This document shows, one piece after another, positions 26,041-32,232 of a DNA stretch of 64,000 bases. Position numbers and translations under genes: made by a program. Location of the stretch: contig CAYYFX010000003.1 of assembly GCA_964471155.1 (NCBI GenBank), positions 1 to 64,000 on the forward strand, written 5' to 3'. A model generated the notes under the pieces. The model had not been told where the DNA came from. It did no database searches and was given only the letters and a program-made list of their open reading frames with translations. The first letter of the stretch is position 1; every line of letters begins with the position of its first letter. Source of the stretch: CAYYFX01 sp964471155 (GTDB lineage: Bacteria; ARS69).

Positions 26041-26676
26041 TCATTCGCCGAGCCCCCGGTAGAACGACAGACCGATCGTGAATTCGTCGTAGGTGTAGGC
26101 CACGGCCTTCTCCCCGTCGGCATGGCCGCCGATCGCCGTGAGGACGCGCCCGTCCACGCGCAACGCGACGTCATTCCTCACGTAGAACTCCACGCCGCCG
26201 CCCGCTCCCAGCAGGTTCGCGGTGACGGGGTCGGCGTTGAGGGAAAGGCCGGGATACACGAGCATCATCCCGTAGCCCGCGCGCACGAACGGCTGCACGC
26301 GCCACGGCAGCGGCTTGCGCAGCACGAGATCCAGCGTGTGCAGCAGCGCGTGCACGGACGTGGCGGGGTTGTGTCCGACGGACGCCTCCCAGCCGAGCCA
26401 CGGGTTCGGGTTGTAGGCGAGGCGCATCGCGTACAGGCGATCGCCGCCGAGGGACCCGAACGCGGGGCTGAAGGCGAGGCGGTGCAGGAACTGCCGCTCG
26501 CCGCCGTCCACGTGGAACGGATCCTCCGCCAGGGACGGCACGAGGTGCTCCACCTCGCCGGCCCCGGGCGCTACGGCGCCGGGCGCGCCGGCGCCGGGCG
26601 CGGCGGCGACGGCCGCGCGGGGAGCGAACAGCGCCGTTCCCAGAAGGGCCGCCAGCGCGGCGCGCCGGGCGCTCAT
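26041..26676 (-). CDS. Outer-membrane beta-barrel protein
   Basis: 211 residues. Signal peptide about 1-25, a short Gly/Ala/Pro linker (GAGAPGAVAPGAG), then an OmpA/OprF-like eight-strand barrel: FLHRLAFSPAFGSLGGDRLYAMRLAYN, WLGWEASVGHNP, VQPFVRAGYGMMLVYPG, GGGVEFYVRNDVALRVDGRV, YTYDEFTIGLSFYRG. It overlaps the cytochrome gene by ATGA and precedes the PD40/cytochrome lipoprotein by 44 nt, the largest gap in the 19-gene run. Placed between two haem lipoproteins, it could be the pore of a porin-cytochrome type conduit, though it is smaller than known MtrB/PioB barrels. Confidence 0.75.
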   Translation of the reverse strand: MSARRAALAALLGTALFAPRAAVAAAPGAGAPGAVAPGAGEVEHLVPSLAEDPFHVDGGERQFLHRLAFSPAFGSLGGDRLYAMRLAYNPNPWLGWEASVGHNPATSVHALLHTLDLVLRKPLPWRVQPFVRAGYGMMLVYPGLSLNADPVTANLLGAGGGVEFYVRNDVALRVDGRVLTAIGGHADGEKAVAYTYDEFTIGLSFYRGLGE

Positions 26677-27101
26677 CGGAACTCCCCGGCGAGGATCCAG
26701 TCGAGGATCGCCGCGTAACCCGGGTCGTCCACATCGGCGAACGGCTCCACCTCGTGCGGGGCGCCGCCCGCGAGCGGGCGCGACAGGATCGGGCTGTTGG
26801 CCGGGTCGTACGGATCCACCTGCAGGATCGTCTGCGCGAAGTCGTACGCGGCATCCGGGTCGTCCGGCGGCGAGAGCTCGTACGTCCCGCGGATCCCGCC
26901 GCCGTGGCAGCTCATGGAGTGGCAGCCGTAGTCCTGCAGCACGGGCGCGACGTTCGCCTCGTACGAGGCGAAGTCGAGCACGAACTCCTGGCCACCGCCC
27001 GGCGGCTCCGGGGCCGCGGTCGGCGACGTGCAGCCGACGGGCACCGCGCAGAGCGCGAGCGGAACGAGGAGCCCCCCGCGCGAGATCGTTCTCGAGCGCA
27101 T
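26673..27101 (-). CDS. c-type cytochrome lipoprotein with CX4CH haem motif
   Basis: 142 residues. Lipobox VPVGC near residue 24, then a single cytochrome domain: FASYEANVAPVLQDYGCHSMSCHGGGIRG. Here the haem site reads C-HSMS-CH, a CX4CH motif instead of CX2CH; similar GCxxxxCHG sites occur in planctomycetal PSCyt-type domains. It ends with DDPGYAAILDWILAGEFR, the usual helix of such domains. It is the first gene of the 19-gene run and is coupled (ATGA) to the barrel. A mono-haem electron carrier at the outer membrane is likely. Confidence 0.75.
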   Translation of the reverse strand: MRSRTISRGGLLVPLALCAVPVGCTSPTAAPEPPGGGQEFVLDFASYEANVAPVLQDYGCHSMSCHGGGIRGTYELSPPDDPDAAYDFAQTILQVDPYDPANSPILSRPLAGGAPHEVEPFADVDDPGYAAILDWILAGEFR

Positions 27102-27429
27102 CCGGCCGTCCCCCGGGAATGTCCCGCGGCAGACGCCGCGGGCACGAGCAACCCGACGCGTCCGGTTCCCCGGAGCGTTGGGGCGGGAAGCAGCAATGTC
27201 CGGGCCAGTGCACGGATGACAAAAGGCAGGGAAGGAATGGACATCCGTCCGGTCATTCCGACACGGGGGCGATGCATCCTGCGCGGACCCGGTGCAGGAA
27301 CGACCATGCGGAGTGCAGATTGCGAACACGCGCCCGTCCGGACTCCAGAACGTCGTGCGCCGCGTCGATGCCCGCGGAAGGGCGCGCCCCGGCACGGGTG
27401 CGCGCTCCGGACAACGGGGAGGACTCCAG
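27102..27429. other. Intergenic region between divergent units
   Basis: 328 nt separate the 19-gene run (leftward) from the lipoprotein gene at 27430. It holds a hairpin CCCGCGGC/GCCGCGGG (27123-27130 and 27135-27142) 22 nt before the cytochrome start, which could regulate or shield that leader. No convincing -35/-10 pair was found, and no ORF in it is supported. Confidence 0.4.
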
Positions 27430-28260
27430 GTGAAGAGCATTTCGCTCGCGCGCATCGCCGCGCTGGCCTTCGCCCTCACGGGCTATGCGGGCTGCGCCGA
27501 CCAGGAAGCGCCGGGAACGCCCGCGGGCAACACGGCGTCGTCGGCGCAGGAGCAGGCGCTGGCGGCCGTGCAGATGGTGGATCAGCTCGTGGCCGATTCG
27601 CATGCGCTGGCCGCCGGCGATCTGACCGGCTTCCCGCCGGACACCATCGAGCTGCCGCGCCGCATCACGTACCGGGCGCCCGAGCGCCACGGGCTCCGCG
27701 CCGCCGACTCCCCGGTGTGGGACGGCGGGCAGGGCGCCTGGGTGTACGCGCAGACGGTCACCGACGATCAGGGCACGATCTCCGTGTCCGCCTTCATCCA
27801 GTTCCTCGACGGGACGGGCGCATGGCAGACCGAGCCGGACGGGACGACCGACCGGATCCGCTACGCGGTGTCCCTGGACATGCACGTGCGCGGCGAGGAC
27901 GAGCGGTCGAGCGAGCCCGTGGAGCTGGACTTCGCCTTCGAACAGGACCTCGAGCTCGCCGGGCTGCAATCGGCCGTCTGGGCGATCGGCGGCGGCGGCA
28001 GCATGACCGGCTCCGTGGAGGGGCGCATGGACGGGCGGCGCTGGGACTACCGCACCGCGATGGAGTGGGGCGCCGCGCTCACCGTGCCGGCCGACGGCTC
28101 CGCGTGCGCGTCGGGGACCGTGTCCGTGAGCGTGGACGACTGGTCGGTCGTGGCCACGTACGACGCGGAGGCGCAGCGCTACGCCTGGTCGATGTACGAG
28201 GACGGCGGCTCCGCCCCGGTGGCGACGGGCACCGGCACGTCCGCGTGCTCCACGTTCTGA
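27430..28260 (+). CDS. Lipoprotein of unknown function
   Basis: 276 residues with the lipobox TGYAGC near residue 19. The mature protein starts with a helical, Ala-rich segment (QEQALAAVQMVDQLVADSHALAAGD). Long beta-strands follow (VWDGGQGAWVYAQTVTDDQGTISVSAFIQF, RYAVSLDMHVRGED, DDWSVVATYDAEAQRYAWSM) in a lipocalin- or DUF-like fold. GTG at 27430 follows GGGGAGG by 7 nt. A strong hairpin terminator lies 92 nt downstream. No family recognised. Confidence 0.7.
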   Translation: MKSISLARIAALAFALTGYAGCADQEAPGTPAGNTASSAQEQALAAVQMVDQLVADSHALAAGDLTGFPPDTIELPRRITYRAPERHGLRAADSPVWDGGQGAWVYAQTVTDDQGTISVSAFIQFLDGTGAWQTEPDGTTDRIRYAVSLDMHVRGEDERSSEPVELDFAFEQDLELAGLQSAVWAIGGGGSMTGSVEGRMDGRRWDYRTAMEWGAALTVPADGSACASGTVSVSVDDWSVVATYDAEAQRYAWSMYEDGGSAPVATGTGTSACSTF

Positions 28261-28351
28261 GGCCGGGCGCGCGAGGATACGCAACAACTTCGAAGGAAAG
28301 CGCTACGGCCGGCTTCTTCCCATGACGCATTCCGGAGATCGGACTCCGAAG

Positions 28352-28383
28352 GGCGGAACGGCGGAGGTCGCCGTTCCGCCTTT
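28352..28383 (+). terminator. Intrinsic terminator
   Basis: An 11-bp perfect stem, GGCGGAACGGC (28352-28362) with GCCGTTCCGCC (28370-28380), a 7-nt loop and then TTTCCC. It ends the lipoprotein transcript just before the promoter of the next gene. Confidence 0.8.
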
Positions 28384-28390
28384 CCCGTCC

Positions 28391-28396
28391 TACAGT
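28391..28396 (+). promoter_or_regulatory. -10 element of a probable leaderless gene
   Basis: TACAGT ends 6 nt before the ATG at 28403, so the transcript would begin at or next to the start codon. There is no Shine-Dalgarno sequence before this ATG, which agrees with leaderless translation. Confidence 0.5.
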
Positions 28397-28402
28397 GCGG
28401 GC

Positions 28403-28855
28403 ATGAACGGGAGACGGACGAACGGGCCGCCGCCGCGGCGCCTCGCCTGGCTGGTGCCGGCCCTGGGGCTGCTCGTCGCCGGCGGGGACTGCGGCGACGG
28501 AACGGACGGGGACGAGGCGCTCTTCGTCGTGCGCGCGTGCCGGGGTTCCGAGCACGCGCCGGGCGGGGAGGAGTTCCGCGTCCTCATCCGGGATCCGGAC
28601 GTGATCGCGGAGGCGCAGTCCCGCATCGGGCTCGGACCGGGGCGGATCCTGTCCGGTCGCGTCGTCGAGGGGGACGGCGGATTCAACGCGCCGTGGTCCT
28701 GGCACCTGGATCCGGGGAGCATCGTGTTCACGGACGTGGCGCCGGAGTTCTGCGACGGCTGCCCGTCCTTCGTGGAGGACGACCTCCCCTACTGGGCCGG
28801 CACCGTGGAGCAGTTCTGCCCGTGGGGGACCGAGGTGCTCGCGCGCGAGGGTTGA
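28403..28855 (+). CDS. BP74-like domain lipoprotein or secreted protein
   Basis: 150 residues. N-terminal signal (about 1-30, LAWLVPALGLLVAGGDCGDG). The body matches, from memory, the BP74-related domain first seen in a Dictyostelium calmodulin-binding protein: EFRVLIRDPDVIAEAQSRIG, GRILSGRVVEGDGGFNAPWSWHLDPGSIVF, FCDGCPSFVEDDLPYW, FCPWGTEVLAREG. Bacterial copies are usually secreted; their role is unknown. Four cysteines are conserved in position in this family. ATG 28403 is preferred over the longer frame from 28322 because the latter would read through the terminator stem. Confidence 0.75.
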   Translation: MNGRRTNGPPPRRLAWLVPALGLLVAGGDCGDGTDGDEALFVVRACRGSEHAPGGEEFRVLIRDPDVIAEAQSRIGLGPGRILSGRVVEGDGGFNAPWSWHLDPGSIVFTDVAPEFCDGCPSFVEDDLPYWAGTVEQFCPWGTEVLAREG

Positions 28856-29083
28856 TGCCGGCGTCGTCGTCGAGCGTGCGGTCCCGGAGCACGGTCGCGG
28901 CCGGCTGGCCCTTGCCTTTGGTTCCGGCCGCCGGGGTTGGGTCCTTGTCCGATGTATCCAGGCGCGCGGCTTGAGCGATTGCAGGATGCATCGCGCGGCG
29001 TGATGCTCCGGGCGGGGGGCTCCCTGATCACTTGGTGCCGCATTTCGCTAGTGTGAGAGTTCGGTGTGCAGCGAGGGAGCAAG

Positions 29084-29392
29084 ATGCGTTCATGCGTGTG
29101 TCGCGCCGTGCGCGATCGTCGATGTCTCGCCTTCCGGTACAAGGGCGCGCTCCGCAAAGTGGAACCTCATTTGTGCGGGCGAGGCAGATCGGGAGACGAC
29201 CTTCTTCTCGCGTGGTTCGTGGCCGGCCACAGCCGCTCAATGCCGCTTGCGGGTTGGCGTCTATACGCACTCTCCTCGATCGAGGACTTGGTCGTCCTGG
29301 ACGAGGCCTTCGGAGACCCGCGACCGGGGTTCCATTCGCGCGACTCTCGTTTCGCGCTCGTGTACTGTGTTCTGGGGGGCGGTGCGCCCTAG
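29084..29392 (+). CDS. Stand-alone WYL-like domain protein
   Basis: 102 residues. The sequence VRDRRCLAFRYKGALRKVEPHLCGRG ... LLLAWFVAG ... GWRLYALSSIEDLVVLDEAF follows the WYL domain pattern (R-x-R-x2-F-x-Y, the VEPHLxG turn, then W-R-L-Y). It ends near ALVYCVLGG. WYL domains bind nucleic acids or nucleotide ligands and regulate defence systems; here there is no HTH partner on the same chain. ATG 29084 has AGGGAG upstream. Its stop overlaps the stop of the restriction enzyme gene (convergent, about 4 nt). Lower G+C than flanking genes, like the restriction cassette. Confidence 0.7.
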   Translation: MRSCVCRAVRDRRCLAFRYKGALRKVEPHLCGRGRSGDDLLLAWFVAGHSRSMPLAGWRLYALSSIEDLVVLDEAFGDPRPGFHSRDSRFALVYCVLGGGAP

Positions 29393-29886
29393 ACGAGCGG
29401 GGGGTAGATCTGCGTGCCGTGCCGCTCTACGAAGTCGACGGGAATCTTGGGGTTGTTGATGTCCCTCTGCCGCTCACTCCACTGCTTCTCCCACCTGGTG
29501 AAGAAGTCCTCCAGTGCGGCTGGCGGCATCGTGTAGATCCTCTGGATCTCGATGCCACGGTAGACGGCGAAGACCCAGCCAACGGATCGATACTTGGCGA
29601 TGATGGCAGGGTTCAAGTGGTGGTGGGTCGAGAAGCTCCGGGTGAGATCGACGTTCACGCTCTTCAACTCGTACTCACGACCACTTGAGTCCCTGGCGTC
29701 ATTCCCCTCACGTGGCCCAAGGACTTGCAGTCCCGTCAAGAGGATGACCTGAAGTAGTTTCCCGCCGTTGTCCTGGAAGATATCGCGANNNNNNNNNNTG
29801 CCGTGCTTCGACGCGAGGGACTGGAGTTCGCGAATACACGGGAGGAGTAGGTCGAGCTTCGCACTGTCGGGATGCGGCTCCATCAT
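29389..29886 (-). CDS. pvuIIR: PvuII-type restriction endonuclease (contains a 10-N gap)
   Basis: About 165 residues, close to R.PvuII (157). Near-identical blocks run along the length: IFQDNGGKLLQVILLTGLQVL, REGNDARDSSGREYELKSVN (catalytic Asp and ExK: the D in GNDA and ELK), STHHHLNPAIIAKYRSVGWVFAVYRG, and DINNPKIPVDFVERHGTQIYPP. R.PvuII is a PD-(D/E)XK enzyme that cuts CAG^CTG as a homodimer. Ten Ns (29789-29798) fall between SLASKHG and DIFQD and leave up to four residues unknown; R.PvuII has two residues there. The start (29886 or 29883) overlaps the stop of the controller gene (ATGATGA), as in the original PvuII system. Confidence 0.9.
   Translation of the reverse strand: MMEPHPDSAKLDLLLPCIRELQSLASKHGXXXXRDIFQDNGGKLLQVILLTGLQVLGPREGNDARDSSGREYELKSVNVDLTRSFSTHHHLNPAIIAKYRSVGWVFAVYRGIEIQRIYTMPPAALEDFFTRWEKQWSERQRDINNPKIPVDFVERHGTQIYPPLV
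29789..29798. other. Assembly gap of 10 N inside the restriction enzyme gene
   Basis: Ten undetermined bases. The flanks carry no duplicated sequence. Length is probably nominal, since R.PvuII has only two residues between KHG and DIFQD while this spacing implies four to five. Confidence 0.9.
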
Positions 29887-30110
29887 GACGTCGACCTCAA
29901 GAGGCTGCTCGCGTCGACCCGCAACGCGTGGGCAAGGCGAGCGATGTTGTCGATGGAGATGTTGCGTCGCCCGCGCTCCACTGAACTGATGTACGTTCTG
30001 TGAAGCCCAGCGAGTTCGGCCAGCGCCTCCTGGGACAGTCCGCGGGTCAGCCGGGCCGCACGGAGGTTCGCAGCGAAGGCCACTCGGAGGGCCCACGGAG
30101 GGGAACTCAT
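29883..30110 (-). CDS. pvuIIC: Controller protein of the PvuII-type system (HTH, C protein)
   Basis: 75-residue helix-turn-helix protein: FAANLRAARLTRGLSQEALAELAGLHRTYISSVERGRRNISIDNIARLAHALRVDASSLL. The QEALAELAGLHRTYISSVERG stretch is the recognition helix region of the C.PvuII/C.AhdI family. These small dimers bind tandem C-boxes, activate their own and the nuclease gene, and delay nuclease production until methylation is complete. The C-box lies 23-48 nt upstream of its start. ATG 30110 is chosen; a longer frame from 30197 would pass through the C-box. It overlaps the start of the R gene. Confidence 0.93.
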   Translation of the reverse strand: MSSPPWALRVAFAANLRAARLTRGLSQEALAELAGLHRTYISSVERGRRNISIDNIARLAHALRVDASSLLRSTS

Positions 30111-30132
30111 GCCGGCAGTGTTTGGCCTTGAC

Positions 30133-30158
30133 GACTTTTGGTCTACAGACTTAAGGTC
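30133..30158. promoter_or_regulatory. Tandem C-box (controller operators OL and OR)
   Basis: Two 11-bp direct repeats, GACTTTTGGTC (30133-30143) and GACTTAAGGTC (30148-30158), are separated by TACA. On the minus strand each reads GACC-N3-AGTC with a TGTA spacer, the layout of C-boxes of PvuII-family controllers (GACT-N3-AGTC, TGTG-like spacer). It lies between the divergent C and M genes. C protein bound at the distal box should activate C/R transcription; filling both should repress it. Confidence 0.88.
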
Positions 30159-30200
30159 ACGCCCCATGACATCGCTGCGGGCCACTCGGGGGGGCAAGCC

Positions 30201-31205
30201 GTGCTGAGTTCAACACCGGCGTATCGGACTATCGGGGGTGCTGCGTTCCATGGAGACTCCCTTGGACTGCTGGCGGAGCTCCCGGACCGAAGCGTCAACC
30301 TAGCCATCACCAGCCCGCCATTCGCCCTGCAGCGCAAGAAGGAGTATGGCAATCCCGAGCAGGACGACTACGCCGACTGGCTGGCGGAATTCGCCAAGGC
30401 GCTGCTGCCCAAGCTCGCCGACGACGGCAGCTTCGTTCTCGACGTCGGGGGTGCGTATCAAAAGGGGGTGCCTGTACGGAGCCTTCACAACTTCCGCGTG
30501 CTCCTGAGGCTGTGCGATGACATCGGCTACTTCCTGGCCGAGGATTTCTATTGGTTCAATCCATCGAAGCTGCCCAGTCCCATCGAGTGGGTCAACAAGA
30601 GGAAGATGCGGGCCAAGGACTCCGTGAACACGGTGTGGTGGTTCGCGAAGACGGAGTGGCCGAAGGCAAACGTCACGCGCGTCCTAGCCGCCTACAGCGC
30701 ACGCATGCGGCGCCTTTTGTCGGATCCGGAGGGATTCTACACCCCGAAGCGCAGGCCGTCAGGGCACGACATCGGCGCGGGGTTCGCGTCGGACAATGGT
30801 GGCGCGATACCATCAAACCTCCTGTCCATTCCGAATTCCGAGTCGGCAGGTACGTATCTAGCAACCTGCAAGTCGCTGGGGATTGCCGCACATCCGGCGC
30901 GGTTTCCAGCGAAGCTGCCCGAGTTCTTCATACGGTTCCTTACCGACCCCGGTGATCTGGTTCTGGATTTCTTCGCGGGATCTAACACGACCGGGGCAGT
31001 GGCGGAGGCGGAGGGACGTCGATGGCTGTCTTTCGACGCAAGCCGAGAGTATCTGGCGGCGTCCGTCTTCCGATTCTCCCCTGCTTCGTCCTCCATGGAG
31101 GAGCGCCGCGCGGCGTACGAGCGGATCGCGCAGGGAGGGTTCGTGGACGTTTCTGCCGGGGGGGCGATGGACCTGTTCTATCAAGGGCGTACCGCAGTCG
31201 GATAG
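30201..31205 (+). CDS. pvuIIM: PvuII-type DNA (cytosine-N4) methyltransferase
   Basis: 334 residues, against 336 in M.PvuII. The catalytic motif IV is ITSPPFALQRKKEYGNP (SPPF, typical of N4-cytosine enzymes of the beta class). EDFYWFNPSKLPSPIEWVNKRK is almost the same as in M.PvuII. The SAM motif I, DLVLDFFAGSNTTGAVAE, lies near the C-terminus, giving the permuted beta-class order. It should methylate the inner cytosine of CAGCTG and protect the host. GTG 30201 with a G-rich stretch 8 nt upstream gives the family's normal N-terminus; the TTG at 30138 lies inside the C-box and is unlikely. It converges on the LysR gene. Confidence 0.93.
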   Translation: MLSSTPAYRTIGGAAFHGDSLGLLAELPDRSVNLAITSPPFALQRKKEYGNPEQDDYADWLAEFAKALLPKLADDGSFVLDVGGAYQKGVPVRSLHNFRVLLRLCDDIGYFLAEDFYWFNPSKLPSPIEWVNKRKMRAKDSVNTVWWFAKTEWPKANVTRVLAAYSARMRRLLSDPEGFYTPKRRPSGHDIGAGFASDNGGAIPSNLLSIPNSESAGTYLATCKSLGIAAHPARFPAKLPEFFIRFLTDPGDLVLDFFAGSNTTGAVAEAEGRRWLSFDASREYLAASVFRFSPASSSMEERRAAYERIAQGGFVDVSAGGAMDLFYQGRTAVG

Positions 31206-31229
31206 CGCGTGTGCATTCCGTTCCGCGCG

Positions 31230-32093
31230 TCACCGCACCGCGTCGAGCAGCGCGCGGAAGTACGCCGGCATCTCGTGCCGCGGGTACCACGCCAGCGCGA
31301 TCTCCTGGTCCAGGTGCCTGCCCGGGCAGAGATCCACGAGTCGCCCATCCGCGAGCCACGGCGCCGCGAAGTCGTCCGCGAGCACGGAGTAGCCGAGCCC
31401 TCCGGCCACGAGTTCCGCGAGCGCGTCCGGGTTGTTCACGAGATGGCGCCGCCGGCGCGCCCCGGCGAGGAGGTCGTGCTCGCGCAGGAACGCGAAGGTG
31501 GCGTCGTCCGTCTCGTCGAAGTCCACGATCCGCTCGGTGCGCACGACCTCCGCCGCATCGCGCGACGCCCACGCCGCCGGACCCACGAGCCGGTGCCGCG
31601 CGGGGCGCAGGCGCCTCGAGTCCAGCTCGTTCACCACGTCGTCGGCGCGCAGCACGGCGATCTCCGCGGCGCCCGTCTTCAGGTGGCTCAGCCCCGAGCC
31701 CGTGTCGTCGAGCAGGAAGCCCAGCGTGACGCCGGGGAACGCGCGCGCCGCGGCCGCCGCCTGCGGGATCACGCGGCAGCGCATCAGGCTCGATGGCCCG
31801 GTCACGGTCACGCGCACGGCGGCCGCGGCCTCGCCGCGCCGCACGAAGGACAGCATCTCGCCCTCGAGCTCGCCCACGCTCCGGCACCAGCGCACGAGGG
31901 CCTCGCCCTCCGCCGTGGGCCGCATTCCCTTGCGGGAGCGCACGAACAGCGTGGCGCCGAGGTCCCGCTCGAGCGCGCGGATCCGCTGCGTCACGCCGGT
32001 CTGGCTGAGCCCCACTTCCCGCGCGGCCCCGTGGACCGTGCCCTGCCGGACGATCGCGAGGAACGCTTGGATGCCGGGATGCAGTAAACTCAT
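31230..32093 (-). CDS. LysR-type regulator, ArgP-like
   Basis: 287 residues. N-terminal winged HTH (about 4-65: AFLAIVRQGTVHGAAREVGLSQTGVTQRIRALERDLGATLFVRSRKG), then a LysR effector domain (VRVTVTGPSSLMRCRVIP, GFLLDDTGSGLSHLKTGAAEIAVL, LAELVAGGLGYSVLADDFAAPWLADGRLVDL). The overall pattern resembles ArgP/IciA, which responds to lysine and arginine. It is divergent from argG-argH across 139 nt, the classical LysR arrangement, so argG is the likely target. The promoter (32103-32131) leaves a leader of only a few bases before ATG 32093. Confidence 0.82.
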   Translation of the reverse strand: MSLLHPGIQAFLAIVRQGTVHGAAREVGLSQTGVTQRIRALERDLGATLFVRSRKGMRPTAEGEALVRWCRSVGELEGEMLSFVRRGEAAAAVRVTVTGPSSLMRCRVIPQAAAAARAFPGVTLGFLLDDTGSGLSHLKTGAAEIAVLRADDVVNELDSRRLRPARHRLVGPAAWASRDAAEVVRTERIVDFDETDDATFAFLREHDLLAGARRRRHLVNNPDALAELVAGGLGYSVLADDFAAPWLADGRLVDLCPGRHLDQEIALAWYPRHEMPAYFRALLDAVR

Positions 32094-32102
32094 TATGATT
32101 CA

Positions 32103-32131
32103 TCAATAGAGCAGATCAATCCATTAGGCAA
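32103..32131 (-). promoter_or_regulatory. Candidate promoter of the ArgP-like gene
   Basis: On the minus strand TTGCCT (32126-32131), a 17-nt spacer and TATTGA (32103-32108). The -10 ends 9 nt before the ATG at 32093, so the mRNA would be nearly leaderless. The region is much richer in A+T than its surroundings, as expected for a shared LysR-controlled intergenic region. No argG promoter could be fixed. Confidence 0.5.
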
Positions 32132-32232
32132 ATCGTTTTCCTGCCCCTAGGAATCCCCCCTTCGCGCGCGGCGTCGCGGTCGATCCGACGGCGCCGGCTC
32201 CACGGGCGCTCCGCCCGAGCCGGGGAGGGGAC

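Noticed and set aside
28728..28991. 87-codon minus-strand frame between the BP74-like and WYL-like genes
   Set aside because: Partly antisense to the BP74-like gene, no ribosome site and no recognisable domain. The gap 28856-29083 holds no supported gene.
30138..30200. Longer N-terminus for the methylase from TTG 30138
   Set aside because: The TTG lies inside the first C-box; GTG 30201 gives a 334-residue protein like M.PvuII and has a purine-rich stretch at suitable spacing.
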